Translations under genes and position numbers: made by a program | Source: Herbiconiux sp. A18JL235 | GTDB lineage: Bacteria > Actinomycetota > Actinomycetes > Actinomycetales > Microbacteriaceae | NCBI RefSeq assembly: GCF_040939305.1 | Contig: NZ_CP162511.1 | Coordinates: 3,224,001-3,288,000, forward strand | Direction of reading: 5' to 3' | DNA: 64,000 bases | Notes under the pieces: model-generated | Seen by the model: only the letters and a program-made list of their open reading frames with translations | What the model was told of the DNA's origin: nothing | Databases searched by the model: none | In this document: positions 52,555-61,099 of the stretch, piece after piece | Position numbering within the stretch: position 1 is the stretch's first letter | How the letters are laid out: each line of letters opens with the position of its first letter

Positions 52555-53721
52555 CTACGCGCCCCAGCCGGCCTGCACGCCGTCGGCGCGCTCGGCCACG
52601 ATCTTCTCCTGGTAGCCCGAGGCCTTGAACGCGGCGATCGGGTCGGCGGGCAGCCCGCGCGACTCACGCCACGAGGCGAGGGCGGGGCGCACGTCGGTGT
52701 AGAACGCGTCCATGAGGATGGCGTTCGCCCCGAGCACGTCGTTCTCGTTCTGCGCCGCGAGGAGAGCCTCTCGGTCGACCAGCAGCGCACGCGCGGTCAT
52801 CTCCTGCACGTTGAGCACGCTGCGCAGCTGCCCCACGATCTTCTCCTCGACATTGTGGCACTGGTCGAGCATGAACGCCACGGGTGACCCCACGTCGTAG
52901 CCGCCCCCGCGCACCACCTCGAACAGGATGCGGAACAGCTGGAACGGGTCGGCCGCCCCCACGATGAGGTCATCGTCGGCGTAGAACCTGGAGTTGAAGT
53001 CGAACGAGCCGAGCTTTCCGAGCCGCAGCAGCTGCGCCACGATGAACTCGATGTTGGTGCCGGGAGCGTGGTGCCCCGTGTCGAGGCACGTGAACGCCCG
53101 GTCACCGAGCGCCGAGACGTGCGCGAACGAGGTACCCCAGTCGGGAACGTCGGTGTGGTAGAACGCCGGCTCGAAGAACTTGTACTCGAGCACCAGCCGC
53201 TGCGACTCCCCGAGGGCGTCGTAGATCTCGCGCAGCGACTCCGCCAGCCAGTCCTGCCGCGAACGGATGTCGCCCTGCCCCGGGTAGTTGGTGCCGTCGG
53301 CGAGCCAGATCTTGAGGTCCTGCGAGCCGGTCTGATGCATGATCTCGATGCACTCGAGGTGATGGTCGATCGCCTGCCGGCGCACCGCGGCATCCGACGA
53401 GGTGAGCGACCCGAACTTGTAGACGTCGCTCTGGAACGTGTTGGAGTTCACCGTGCCGAGCTCGACGCCCTGGTCGTTCGCGAAGGCGCGGAGGGCCGCG
53501 TAGTCGTCGACCATGTCCCAGGGGATGTGGATGGCCACCTTCGGCGCGAGGCCGGAGTACCGGTTCACCTGCGCGGCGTCGGCGATCTTCTCCTCGGGCG
53601 TGCGCGGCGTGCCGGGGGTGCCGAACACCTTGAAGCGCGTGCCGGAGTTGCCGAACGCCCAGGAGGGCAGCTCGATGGCCTGCCGCTCGAGGTCGGCGGC
53701 GATGTCGGTGAAGGTCACCAT
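52555..53721 (-). CDS. rhaI: L-rhamnose isomerase
   Basis: A 388-aa TIM-barrel isomerase of the actinobacterial RhaI type (shorter than enteric RhaA), converting L-rhamnose to L-rhamnulose. Conserved metal and substrate residues are visible in LVLEYKFFEPAFYHTDVPDW, FTCLDTGHHAPGTNIEF and SFDFNSRFYADDD. The frame starts at ATG 53721 with GAGAA upstream. It follows the mutarotase gene by 27 bases, and a strong hairpin follows it, so rhaM-rhaI is probably one unit. Confidence 0.93.
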   Translation of the reverse strand: MVTFTDIAADLERQAIELPSWAFGNSGTRFKVFGTPGTPRTPEEKIADAAQVNRYSGLAPKVAIHIPWDMVDDYAALRAFANDQGVELGTVNSNTFQSDVYKFGSLTSSDAAVRRQAIDHHLECIEIMHQTGSQDLKIWLADGTNYPGQGDIRSRQDWLAESLREIYDALGESQRLVLEYKFFEPAFYHTDVPDWGTSFAHVSALGDRAFTCLDTGHHAPGTNIEFIVAQLLRLGKLGSFDFNSRFYADDDLIVGAADPFQLFRILFEVVRGGGYDVGSPVAFMLDQCHNVEEKIVGQLRSVLNVQEMTARALLVDREALLAAQNENDVLGANAILMDAFYTDVRPALASWRESRGLPADPIAAFKASGYQEKIVAERADGVQAGWGA

Positions 53722-53748
53722 GATGTTCTCGTTTCGTCGGGGGTGGGT

Positions 53749-54093
53749 TCAGAGGTCGGATGCGGGGAGCTGGTCTTCGAGGTGGAACACCTCGGTGAGG
53801 CGCACGAACCCGGTGTCGGGGGCCCCCTCGAGCTCCACGAAGAACTCGCTCATCTCGGCCTGCCAGCGGGCATTGACCTCGGTCTGCGCCATCCCGGCCT
53901 GGGCGGCTTCGAGCGAGGGTGTCTCGAAGTAGCCGATGAGCAGGCCGTCGTCGCGCAAGAAGAGGGAGTAGTTGCTCCATCCGTTCGCCGCCAACGCACG
54001 AGCCATCTCGGGCCAGATCGCCGCGTGCCGCGCCGTGTACTCCTCGATGCGTTCGGGCTTCACCTGCAACTGGAAGCACACGCGCTCGTCCAC
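53749..54093 (-). CDS. rhaM: L-rhamnose mutarotase
   Basis: A 114-aa ferredoxin-like enzyme that interconverts the anomers of L-rhamnose. CFQLQVKPERIEEYTARHAA includes the expected catalytic His23, and NYSLFLRDDGLLIGYFE is the conserved core. The start is GTG 54093, with AGGAGG six bases upstream. It is divergent from the LacI gene at 54246, with LacI-type sites in the gap. Confidence 0.92.
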   Translation of the reverse strand: MDERVCFQLQVKPERIEEYTARHAAIWPEMARALAANGWSNYSLFLRDDGLLIGYFETPSLEAAQAGMAQTEVNARWQAEMSEFFVELEGAPDTGFVRLTEVFHLEDQLPASDL

Positions 54094-54121
54094 CGCTTCC
54101 TCCTGTCGACCTCGATGTCAT

Positions 54122-54133
54122 TGAATCGTTTTA
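54122..54133. promoter_or_regulatory. LacI-type site near rhaM
   Basis: TGAATCGTTTTA resembles the LacI-family half-site pair TGAAAC-GTTTCA, about 29 bases before the rhaM start. Confidence 0.45.
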
Positions 54134-54209
54134 CCGCTCGAGTGATGACATTAGGTGATGTTCGCGGGAATCGTCAAGCGGAGAGCAACCTCAGCGCCCG
54201 ATATCCTGA

Positions 54210-54220
54210 TGAAACGTTCA
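54210..54220. promoter_or_regulatory. LacI-type site near the regulator gene
   Basis: TGAAACGTTCA, inverted arms TGAA and TTCA around ACG, 26 bases before the LacI start. With the site at 54122 it suggests control of both directions. Confidence 0.5.
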
Positions 54221-54245
54221 ACGACCCGCATCGAGAGGGGGCAGC

Positions 54246-55271
54246 ATGGCCACCGCCAACGTGCGCGACGTCGCCGCGCTCGCGAACGTCTCGGTGGGCA
54301 CCGTCTCGAACGTGCTCAACCACTCGAAGCCCGTCTCCCCCGACACCGAGCGTCGCGTGCTCGACGCCATCGACAAACTCGGCTTCGTGCGCAACGACGC
54401 CGCCCGTCAGCTCCGCATGGGCCGCAGCCGCACGGTCGGGTTCATGGTGCTCGACGTGGCGAACCCCTTCTTCACCGATGTCGCCCGCGGCGCCGAAGAC
54501 ACGCTCGCGCCGCTCGGCCGGCCCCTCCTCCTCGGCAACAGCGGCGATGCGCGGGGCCGCGAGCTGGCGTATCTCGACCTGTTCGAGGAGCAACGCGTCG
54601 CCGGCCTCCTCATCACCCCCGTCGGTCAGGTGCACTCGCGGCTGATCCGGCTGCGCGAACGCGGCTCCCCCGTCGTGCTCGTCGACCGGCACGACAACGG
54701 CCGCTCGTTCAGCTCCGTCTCGGTCGACGACCGGCGCGGCGGCGAACTCGCCGCCGCGCACCTGCTCGACCTGGGGCGCACGCGCGTGGCGTTCCTCGGC
54801 GGCCCCGCGAGCATCCTGCAGGTGGAGCAGCGCGCGCGAGGAGCAGCGGATGCGGTGCGCACGCGGGCGGGCCGGGCCACCTTGCGCGTGCTCGAGCAGG
54901 AGACGATGAACGCCGAGGGCGGCCGGGCCGGCGCGGAACGGCTGCTGGCCCTGCCCGCTGCCGAGCGCCCCGACGCCATCTTCGCCGCGAACGACCTCAT
55001 GGCGCTCGGGGTGCTGCAGGCGCTCACCTTCGCCGGCGTGCGGGTGCCCGACGACATCGCCCTCATCGGCTACGACGACATCTTCTACGCGGCGACCGCC
55101 GCCGTACCGCTGTCGTCGGTGCGCCAGCCCGCGCGCGAGATGGGCCGCGCCGCCGCCGACCTCCTCCTGCACGAGATCGACGCCCCCACCCCGCCCACCG
55201 AGTACCGCCACGTCACCTTCTCCCCCGAGCTCGTCGTGCGCGACTCCACCGCGGGCCGCCCCACCCCCTGA
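54246..55271 (+). CDS. LacI family regulator of the rhamnose genes
   Basis: A 341-aa regulator with the helix-turn-helix VRDVAALANVSVGTVSNVLN near the N-terminus and a sugar-sensing domain ending in IGYDDIFYAATAAVPLSSVR. AGGGGG precedes ATG 54246. It is divergent from rhaM-rhaI and probably represses them until rhamnose is present. The locus also has a DeoR-type regulator, so control is likely layered. It ends in front of a family A palindrome that separates it from the converging SDR gene. Confidence 0.92.
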   Translation: MATANVRDVAALANVSVGTVSNVLNHSKPVSPDTERRVLDAIDKLGFVRNDAARQLRMGRSRTVGFMVLDVANPFFTDVARGAEDTLAPLGRPLLLGNSGDARGRELAYLDLFEEQRVAGLLITPVGQVHSRLIRLRERGSPVVLVDRHDNGRSFSSVSVDDRRGGELAAAHLLDLGRTRVAFLGGPASILQVEQRARGAADAVRTRAGRATLRVLEQETMNAEGGRAGAERLLALPAAERPDAIFAANDLMALGVLQALTFAGVRVPDDIALIGYDDIFYAATAAVPLSSVRQPAREMGRAAADLLLHEIDAPTPPTEYRHVTFSPELVVRDSTAGRPTP

Positions 55272-55298
55272 GCCCCCCACCCCGCGCGTCCCGCGCGC

Positions 55299-55391
55299 CG
55301 CGAGAGAGCGCAAAACGCCCCCTCACGTGGGCGGAGGGGGCGTTTTGCGCTCTTTCGCGCGGGTGGAGGGGGCGTTTCGTGCACTCTCGCG
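55299..55391. repeat. Family A palindrome, copy 8, with an extra half-element
   Basis: 26-base arms at 55299-55324 (CGCGAGAGAGCGCAAAACGC and on) and 55334-55359 match except for one G-T pair around a nine-base loop. A diverged second right arm (GGAGGGGGCGTTTCGTGCAC and on) follows at about 55364-55391. It lies between converging genes. Confidence 0.85.
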
Positions 55392-55421
55392 CTGGGCGAG
55401 CGGCGGGGCGCGCGCCGCGCG

Positions 55422-56195
55422 TCAGCGCGCGGTGTACCCCCCGTCGAGCGGCAGGTTGACGCCCGTCACCCACGCGGCCTCGTCGGAGGCGAGGTACAGC
55501 ACCGCGTACGCCACCTCCACGGGCCGGCCGAGCCGGCGGATCGACTGGTTCGCCGTCATCATCTCCTCGTACGCGGGCAGCCCGCCCGGGTACTCCGCGG
55601 CGATGCCCTCGACGAGCGGCGTGAGCACCGTCGACGGGTGCACCGAGTTCACCCGGATGCCGTAGCGGCCGTAGGATGCGGCATCCTGCTTCGTCTGCAT
55701 CGTCACCGCCCCCTTCGCCACGTGGTACGGGGTGAACTCGTCGTTGCCGATGAGCCCGTAGATCGACGAGAAGTTCACGATCGACCCGCCGCCGCGCTCG
55801 ATGAGGTGGGGCACGGCGTGCTTCGTGGCGAAGAACACGCCCTTCACGTCGACGGCGAAGAGCGCGTCCCACTCCTCCTCGGTCACCTCGTGCGTCGGCT
55901 TGTCGACCCCGATGATGCCGGCGCAGTTCACCAGCACGTCGAGCCCACCGAAGCGGTCGACGGCGGCCGAGACGGCGGATGCGACGCTCGCCTCCCGAGA
56001 CACGTCCATCTCGTAGAACTCGGCGACGCCTCCGGATGCGGTGATCGACGACACCACCGACGCACCGAGCGAGGCGTTGAAGTCGGTCACCGCCACCGAG
56101 GCGCCCTCGGCGGCGAAGAGCTCGGCCGTGGCCGCGCCCATGCCGGAGGCACCCCCGGTGATGAGCGCGACCTTGCCCTCTAGGCGGCCCGTCAC
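55422..56195 (-). CDS. Short-chain dehydrogenase/reductase
   Basis: A 257-aa classical SDR. GTG 56195 overlaps the stop of the monooxygenase gene by four bases (GTGA), so the two are coupled. The cofactor motif GGASGMGAA, NCAG, the active-site YHVAK and the C-terminal LPLDGGYTAR are all present. An acidic residue after beta-2 (VTDFN) favours NAD. In a pathway with a Baeyer-Villiger enzyme it would turn an alcohol into the ketone substrate. Confidence 0.92.
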   Translation of the reverse strand: MTGRLEGKVALITGGASGMGAATAELFAAEGASVAVTDFNASLGASVVSSITASGGVAEFYEMDVSREASVASAVSAAVDRFGGLDVLVNCAGIIGVDKPTHEVTEEEWDALFAVDVKGVFFATKHAVPHLIERGGGSIVNFSSIYGLIGNDEFTPYHVAKGAVTMQTKQDAASYGRYGIRVNSVHPSTVLTPLVEGIAAEYPGGLPAYEEMMTANQSIRRLGRPVEVAYAVLYLASDEAAWVTGVNLPLDGGYTAR

Positions 56196-57859
56196 GCCGT
56201 GGCCCCCGCGGTCTCCCGCGAAGCCGAGCCCGAGCCCGACGCAACAGGCGACCACAGCAGCGACGCGTAGCCCGACTCCTCGAGCTCCTTGCAGTGCTGC
56301 TGGTACACCTGCCCGCCGCCCATGTACACCTGGAACTCCTCGGCCTTCCCGGGCACGTTCTCGCCGAGGAACCAGGCCTTGGCCTTCTTGCCCTCGGAGT
56401 ACATCACCGTCGCCTTGCCGGTGCGCTCGGCCTCGGCGGCCCACCACTCCTCCGATTCCGGCGTGGCCTCGAAGCGCTCGACGCCGTTCGACTCGGCCCA
56501 GGCCAGCGCCCGCTGCAGCCATTGCGCGCCGAGCTGGATGGGCACGACGAGGTTCGAGTACGGCGTCTGCGGCCCGAGCGACATGAAGAAGTTGGGGAAC
56601 CCGTTGGCGTTGATGCCGAGATTCGACTTCAGTCCGTCCTCCTGCCACTTCTCGCGCAGGGTGCGCCCGCCGCGGCCCTTGATGTCGATGTTGGTGAGCG
56701 TGCCGGTCATGGCGTCGAATCCGGTGGCGAAGATGATGACGTCGAGCTCGTACTCGGTGTCGCCCACCTTCACGCCCTTCTCCGTGATTGCCGTGATCGG
56801 CACCGACTCGGTGTCGACGAGGTGCACGTGCGGCAGGTTGAAGGTGTTGTAGTAGCCGTGACCCGTGGGCACGCGCTTGCCGTTGAAGGAGTACGTCGTC
56901 GGCGACAGCAGCTCGGCCGTCGCCGGGTCTTTCACGATCTCGCGGATCTTCGACCTGATGAACTCCGACGCCAGCTCCGACGCCTCGTGGTTCGTGGCGA
57001 GGTCGTTGAAGCACTCGTTGGCGAAGTGGAACCCGCCCTCGTTCCACTTCGACTCGAAGATGCGCCGGCGCTCCTCGTCGGAGACCTCGAGGGCGCTGTG
57101 CTCGGCCGGCTCCATCGCCACGCCGAACGGATGCGCTGCCGCCTTCGCGTAGATCTCGTCGTAGTGCTCGCGGGTGTACTGCATCTCCTCGGTGGAGACC
57201 GCGTCGTTGTTGGTCTCGACGATGAAGTTCGGGGTGCGCTGGAAGACGAAGAACTCGTCGACCTCGGGGGCGATGACGGGCACGATCTGGATGCCGGAGG
57301 CGCCGAGCCCGATGAGCCCCACCTTCTTGCCCGAGAGGTCGACGCCCTCGCGCGGCCAGTGGGCCGTGTGGTACTTCTCGCCCCTGAAGCTGTCGATTCC
57401 GGGGATGTCGGGGTAGATCGCCTGCGAGAGCACGCCCATGCCGCTGACCAGGTACTTCGTGGTGAGCGTCGATCCGTCGGCGAACGACACCGTCCAGAGG
57501 TTCGCGTCTTCGTCGTACTCCGCGGAGTCGACGCGGGCGTTCAGCCTGATGTCCTTCCGCAGGTCGAGGCGGTCGGCGACGAAGTTGAGGTAGGAGAGCA
57601 CCTCGGCACCGGCCGGGTAGCGCTGGGTCCAGGTCCACTCCTCGCGCACCTCCTTCGAGAACGAGAAGGAGTAGTAGCTGAACTCGCTGTCGGTGCGCAC
57701 GCCCGGGTAGCGGTTCACCCACCAGGTGCCGCCGATGCCGTCTTCGCCGTCGACGACGAGCGTCTTCAGCCCGATCTCGCGCAGGTGGTGGAGGAGGGCG
57801 AGGCCGGAGAAGCCGGCCCCGATGACCACGGCATCGTAGTCACGGGTGGTGTCGGTCAT
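56192..57859 (-). CDS. Baeyer-Villiger type flavin monooxygenase
   Basis: A 555-aa enzyme that would insert oxygen next to a ketone using NADPH and FAD, giving an ester or lactone. GAGFSG at residues 14-19 binds FAD, the Baeyer-Villiger fingerprint FRGEKYHTAHWP lies at about 156-167, and GLGASG binds NADPH. The length is typical of the cyclohexanone-monooxygenase group. The gene lies between the hydrolase and SDR genes, which fits the sequence alcohol to ketone to lactone to hydroxy acid. The real substrate, cyclic or linear, is unknown. Confidence 0.92.
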   Translation of the reverse strand: MTDTTRDYDAVVIGAGFSGLALLHHLREIGLKTLVVDGEDGIGGTWWVNRYPGVRTDSEFSYYSFSFSKEVREEWTWTQRYPAGAEVLSYLNFVADRLDLRKDIRLNARVDSAEYDEDANLWTVSFADGSTLTTKYLVSGMGVLSQAIYPDIPGIDSFRGEKYHTAHWPREGVDLSGKKVGLIGLGASGIQIVPVIAPEVDEFFVFQRTPNFIVETNNDAVSTEEMQYTREHYDEIYAKAAAHPFGVAMEPAEHSALEVSDEERRRIFESKWNEGGFHFANECFNDLATNHEASELASEFIRSKIREIVKDPATAELLSPTTYSFNGKRVPTGHGYYNTFNLPHVHLVDTESVPITAITEKGVKVGDTEYELDVIIFATGFDAMTGTLTNIDIKGRGGRTLREKWQEDGLKSNLGINANGFPNFFMSLGPQTPYSNLVVPIQLGAQWLQRALAWAESNGVERFEATPESEEWWAAEAERTGKATVMYSEGKKAKAWFLGENVPGKAEEFQVYMGGGQVYQQHCKELEESGYASLLWSPVASGSGSASRETAGATA

Positions 57860-57940
57860 GTCGGTGTTCCTTTCAGGTGGTGCGAAGCGGTGACGTGGGG
57901 TGAGCGCATGCTCGGGTTCGGATGCGCGGATGCTCGGGGT

Positions 57941-58843
57941 TCAGTGGGCGCGATACCAGGCGGCGATCGCCTCGATCGACTCGTCGGCCGGGGTGTGGTT
58001 CCCCGCCTGCAGCGGGTACACGTGCTGCTGGCCCTCGCCGATGTCGAAGGTGACGTCGACGCCGGCGGCGCGGGCCCGCGCATCCAGCCGCTGCGCGTCG
58101 TGGAAGAGCGACTCCGTGTCGGAGGCGGCGATGTAGAGCGGCGGGAAGCCGGTGAAGTCGGCGTAGAGCGGGTTCACCAGCGGGTCGGTGGGCGACGCCC
58201 CGCCCGAGAGGTACCGGTCGATGTTGCCCTGCAGGCCCTCGCGGGCGATGAGGAAGTCGGTGTCGTCGTTCGTCTCGATGGTCACGCCCGAGTTCTCCAT
58301 GTCGACCCAGGGCGAGACGGTGATGACGGCCCCGGGCAGCGGCCGCCCCTGGTCGCGCAGGCGGAGCGTCGTGGCGATGGCGATCGAGGCGCCGGCGCTG
58401 TCGCCGACGAACGCGATGTCGTTGGGCGCGACCCCCGACTCGAGCAGCGCGTCGAAGACCGCGGTGGTGTCGTCGAGCTGGGCGGGGTACGGATGCTCGG
58501 GTGCGAGCCGGAAGTCGAGCACGAAGCCCTTCGCCCCGCACGCCTTCGCGATGTGGCCGGCGAGCTTGCGGTGGCTGGCCGACGAGCCGAGCGCGAAGCC
58601 GCCTCCGTGCAGGAACAGCAGGGTCTTCGAGGTGTCGGCGTCGAGCGGCAGCACCTCGATGCCCGGCACGCCGCCGATGCTCGTCGAGCGGTAGGTCACG
58701 CCCTCCGGCTCGGTGGTCGCCCGCTGCCAGTCCTCGAACACCCAGCGCATGAGCTGGAGGGACATCTCGGGGTTGGCCTGGAACTCCACCGTCCACTGCG
58801 CGTAGATCTCACCCAGCAGGTCGGTCGGCTGATTCGCTGACAT
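57941..58843 (-). CDS. HSL-family alpha/beta hydrolase (esterase/lactonase candidate)
   Basis: A 300-aa hydrolase of the hormone-sensitive-lipase group. The oxyanion HGGG lies at 79-82, the nucleophile Ser149 in GDSAG, and the usual Asp in ASDTESLFHDA and His in GQQHVYPLQ complete the triad. It is the first gene of the operon 58843-55422 and lies before the Baeyer-Villiger gene, so it probably opens the ester or lactone made by that enzyme. It is divergent from the binding-protein gene at 59031. Confidence 0.9.
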   Translation of the reverse strand: MSANQPTDLLGEIYAQWTVEFQANPEMSLQLMRWVFEDWQRATTEPEGVTYRSTSIGGVPGIEVLPLDADTSKTLLFLHGGGFALGSSASHRKLAGHIAKACGAKGFVLDFRLAPEHPYPAQLDDTTAVFDALLESGVAPNDIAFVGDSAGASIAIATTLRLRDQGRPLPGAVITVSPWVDMENSGVTIETNDDTDFLIAREGLQGNIDRYLSGGASPTDPLVNPLYADFTGFPPLYIAASDTESLFHDAQRLDARARAAGVDVTFDIGEGQQHVYPLQAGNHTPADESIEAIAAWYRAH

Positions 58844-58907
58844 GCGTTCTCCTCATCGTCGGGGACGACACCAGGATGAACGCGGCGGCAGGGCGCCCGG
58901 AACGCTT

Positions 58908-58956
58908 GTCTCAAAAAGACGCACCGCCGTCTCAGGGTGACCCGTTCGGCGTCTCG
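58908..58956. promoter_or_regulatory. Three phased GTCTC direct repeats
   Basis: GTCTCA at 58908, GTCTCA at 58929 and GTCTCG at 58951 are 21 and 22 bases apart, two helical turns, in the divergent gap between the hydrolase and transporter operons. This is a plausible activator-binding array. Confidence 0.45.
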
Positions 58957-59030
58957 GGCAGCCCGGAGACTTCTTGTCACGCAGCAATGCCGAGCCCCTG
59001 CTCAACGACGAGAAATGAGGACAGACCCCC

Positions 59031-60194
59031 ATGTTCACCAAGAAGACACCGCTCATCGCACTCGGTGCGGTGACCCTGCTGGCACTGGCCGGCTGTTCCA
59101 CCGGATCGCTCTCCTCCGACGGCTCCGACGCCGGTTCGGGCGGTTCCTCCACCGACTCGGCAACCGCATCCGAGGTCACCGTGGGCACCGTCGGCGTGCA
59201 GGGCGACATCCAGGACATCTCGAACTTCTGCGGCGACAAGGACCTCACGGTCGCCCTCGCCGACGGCTTCGGCGGCAACTCCTGGCGCAAGATCACCCGC
59301 GCCATTTTCGAGGAGGAGGCGGCGAAGTGCCCCAACATCAAGAAGGTCCTGTACACGGATGCGCAGGGTGACACCCAGAAGGCCATCAGCGACATGAACT
59401 CGCTGGTCGCGCAGGGCGTCGACGTGATCGTCACCTTCGTCGACGGCGGTGAGGCGCTGCTGCCCACCATCCAGAAGGCGACGGATGCGGGCGTCAAGGT
59501 GGTGCCCTTCGTCGGCTCCCCCGGTGGCACCCCCGGCACCGACTACGTCGACTTCGTGTCGGAGGACATCAACACCTACGGCAAGAACCTCGCGGCCTGG
59601 ACCATCGAGAAGATGGGCGGCAAGGGCAACCTGGTCATGCTCGGCGGCATCGCCGGCAACTCCTACTCCCAGGCCGTCTACGACGGCGTGCTGGAGGCCG
59701 TGAAGGAGAACCCCGACATCACGCTCCTGAACGAGGACGGCCCGGTCTCGACCGACTGGGAGCCCGGCAAGACCCAGCAGGTGGTCGCCGGCCTCATCAC
59801 GAAGTACGGCGACATCGACGGCATCGTCGCCGACTACGGCGGAGGCTCCGTCGGCGGCATCCGCGCCTTCGAGGCCGCGGGCAAGCCCCTGCCGGTGTGG
59901 TCGGCCAACGACTCGAACGAGTTCGCCTGCCTCTGGTACCAGTACAAGGACTCGCAGCCGACCTACCAGGTCGCCACGGAGTCGAGCCGCAACTGGGTCG
60001 TCACCGCAGCGCTGCACAAGGGTCTCGCCGCCGCGAACGGCCTGCCGAACGACGAGCCGTCGACCTACAACCTCGAGATCATCGAAGACTCGACCGACCC
60101 GGCCAAGCAGCCCAAGTGCGAGGCCGACCTGCCGCCGGACGCCATCCTCTCCTCCGGTCTCAGCGTCGACTCGCTGAAGAAGCTCTTCCAGTAG
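59031..60194 (+). CDS. Ribose-type (CUT2) ABC substrate-binding lipoprotein
   Basis: A 387-aa binding protein. The signal peptide ends in the lipobox LAGC with Cys22. A Ser/Asp/Gly linker of about 30 residues leads to a family 4 periplasmic-binding domain (LTVALADGFGGNSWRKITRA, DMNSLVAQGVDVIVTF). Cysteine residues in FCGDKD and KCPN and a long C-terminal segment are unusual among ribose binders. It is the first gene of an operon with an SDR, a fused ATPase-permease and a second permease. The ligand is unknown; the divergent Baeyer-Villiger operon hints at a cyclic polyol or ketone-yielding compound. Confidence 0.9.
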   Translation: MFTKKTPLIALGAVTLLALAGCSTGSLSSDGSDAGSGGSSTDSATASEVTVGTVGVQGDIQDISNFCGDKDLTVALADGFGGNSWRKITRAIFEEEAAKCPNIKKVLYTDAQGDTQKAISDMNSLVAQGVDVIVTFVDGGEALLPTIQKATDAGVKVVPFVGSPGGTPGTDYVDFVSEDINTYGKNLAAWTIEKMGGKGNLVMLGGIAGNSYSQAVYDGVLEAVKENPDITLLNEDGPVSTDWEPGKTQQVVAGLITKYGDIDGIVADYGGGSVGGIRAFEAAGKPLPVWSANDSNEFACLWYQYKDSQPTYQVATESSRNWVVTAALHKGLAAANGLPNDEPSTYNLEIIEDSTDPAKQPKCEADLPPDAILSSGLSVDSLKKLFQ

Positions 60195-60255
60195 CGGCAG
60201 CGCCGTTCCGCATCCGTTCGCCAGCTGCGATCCACACGACAAGCAAGGAGTCACC

Positions 60256-60978
60256 ATGAACCGCCTCGAGGGCAAAGTCGCCATCGTCACCGGAGCCGGC
60301 CGGGGCATCGGCCGCTCCATCGCCGAGAGCTTCGCCGAGGAGGGGGCGACGGTCATCGCGACCGGTCGTGCCGCATCCGACACCTCCTTCCCCGAGGGGG
60401 TCGAGTACCACCAGCTCGACGTCTCCCGCGAGGAGGACTGGCAGCGGGTCGTCGCCGACGTCATCGCCGCGCACGGGCACGTCGACGTGCTCGCGAACAA
60501 CGCCGGCATCATCGCCTACGAGACCCTCCACGACCTCACCGTCGACGACTGGAACACGGTGGTGGCCGTGAACCAGACCGGCACCTGGCTCGGGATGCGG
60601 GAGGTGGTGCCGCACATGATCGCGCAGGGCGGCGGCTCCATCATCAACATCTCGTCGATCTGGGGCTCGGTGGCGGTGTCGGGGGCTCACGCCTACCACG
60701 CCACCAAGGGTGCGGTGAGGAACATGTCGAAGAGCGCGGCCATCACCTACGCGAAGGAGAACGTGCGGGTGAACTCGGTGCATCCAGGGTTCATCGAGAC
60801 GCCGCTCACCGACGCGCAGGCGCCGGAGATCAACGACTACGTGGTCTCGATGACCCCGATGGGCCGCGCCGGGAAGCCGAGGGAGATCGCCAACGGCATC
60901 GTCTTCCTCGCCTCCGACGAGGCCAGCTTCGTCACCGGCTCGGAGCTGGTCATCGATGGAGGGTACCTGGCGCAATGA
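60256..60978 (+). CDS. Short-chain dehydrogenase/reductase
   Basis: A 240-aa classical SDR with GAGRGIGRS, NNAG and the active site YHATK. AAGGAG precedes ATG 60256. It lies between the binding-protein and ATPase genes of the transporter operon and overlaps the ATPase start by four bases, so it should act on the imported compound. The end (VIDGGYLAQ) is the usual SDR C-terminus. The 60-base duplication begins in its last codons. Confidence 0.93.
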   Translation: MNRLEGKVAIVTGAGRGIGRSIAESFAEEGATVIATGRAASDTSFPEGVEYHQLDVSREEDWQRVVADVIAAHGHVDVLANNAGIIAYETLHDLTVDDWNTVVAVNQTGTWLGMREVVPHMIAQGGGSIINISSIWGSVAVSGAHAYHATKGAVRNMSKSAAITYAKENVRVNSVHPGFIETPLTDAQAPEINDYVVSMTPMGRAGKPREIANGIVFLASDEASFVTGSELVIDGGYLAQ

Positions 60979-61099
60979 CCGGACCGCAGACGCCGCAGAT
61001 CGATGGAGGGGCTGCGCCTACAACAGCTGGCGCAATGACCGGACCGCAGACGCCGCAGATCGATGGAGGGGCTGCGCCTACAACAGCTGGCGCAATGAC
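60967..61099 (+). repeat. Perfect 60-bp tandem duplication at the SDR/ATPase junction
   Basis: Units 60967-61026 and 61027-61086 are identical; a 13-base third start (61087-61099) follows. Each unit holds ATG and, further on, ATCGATGGAGGGG, a copy of the ribosome-binding region at the end of the SDR gene. The frame is kept, giving MTGPQTPQIDGGAAPTTAGA twice. Confidence 0.95.
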
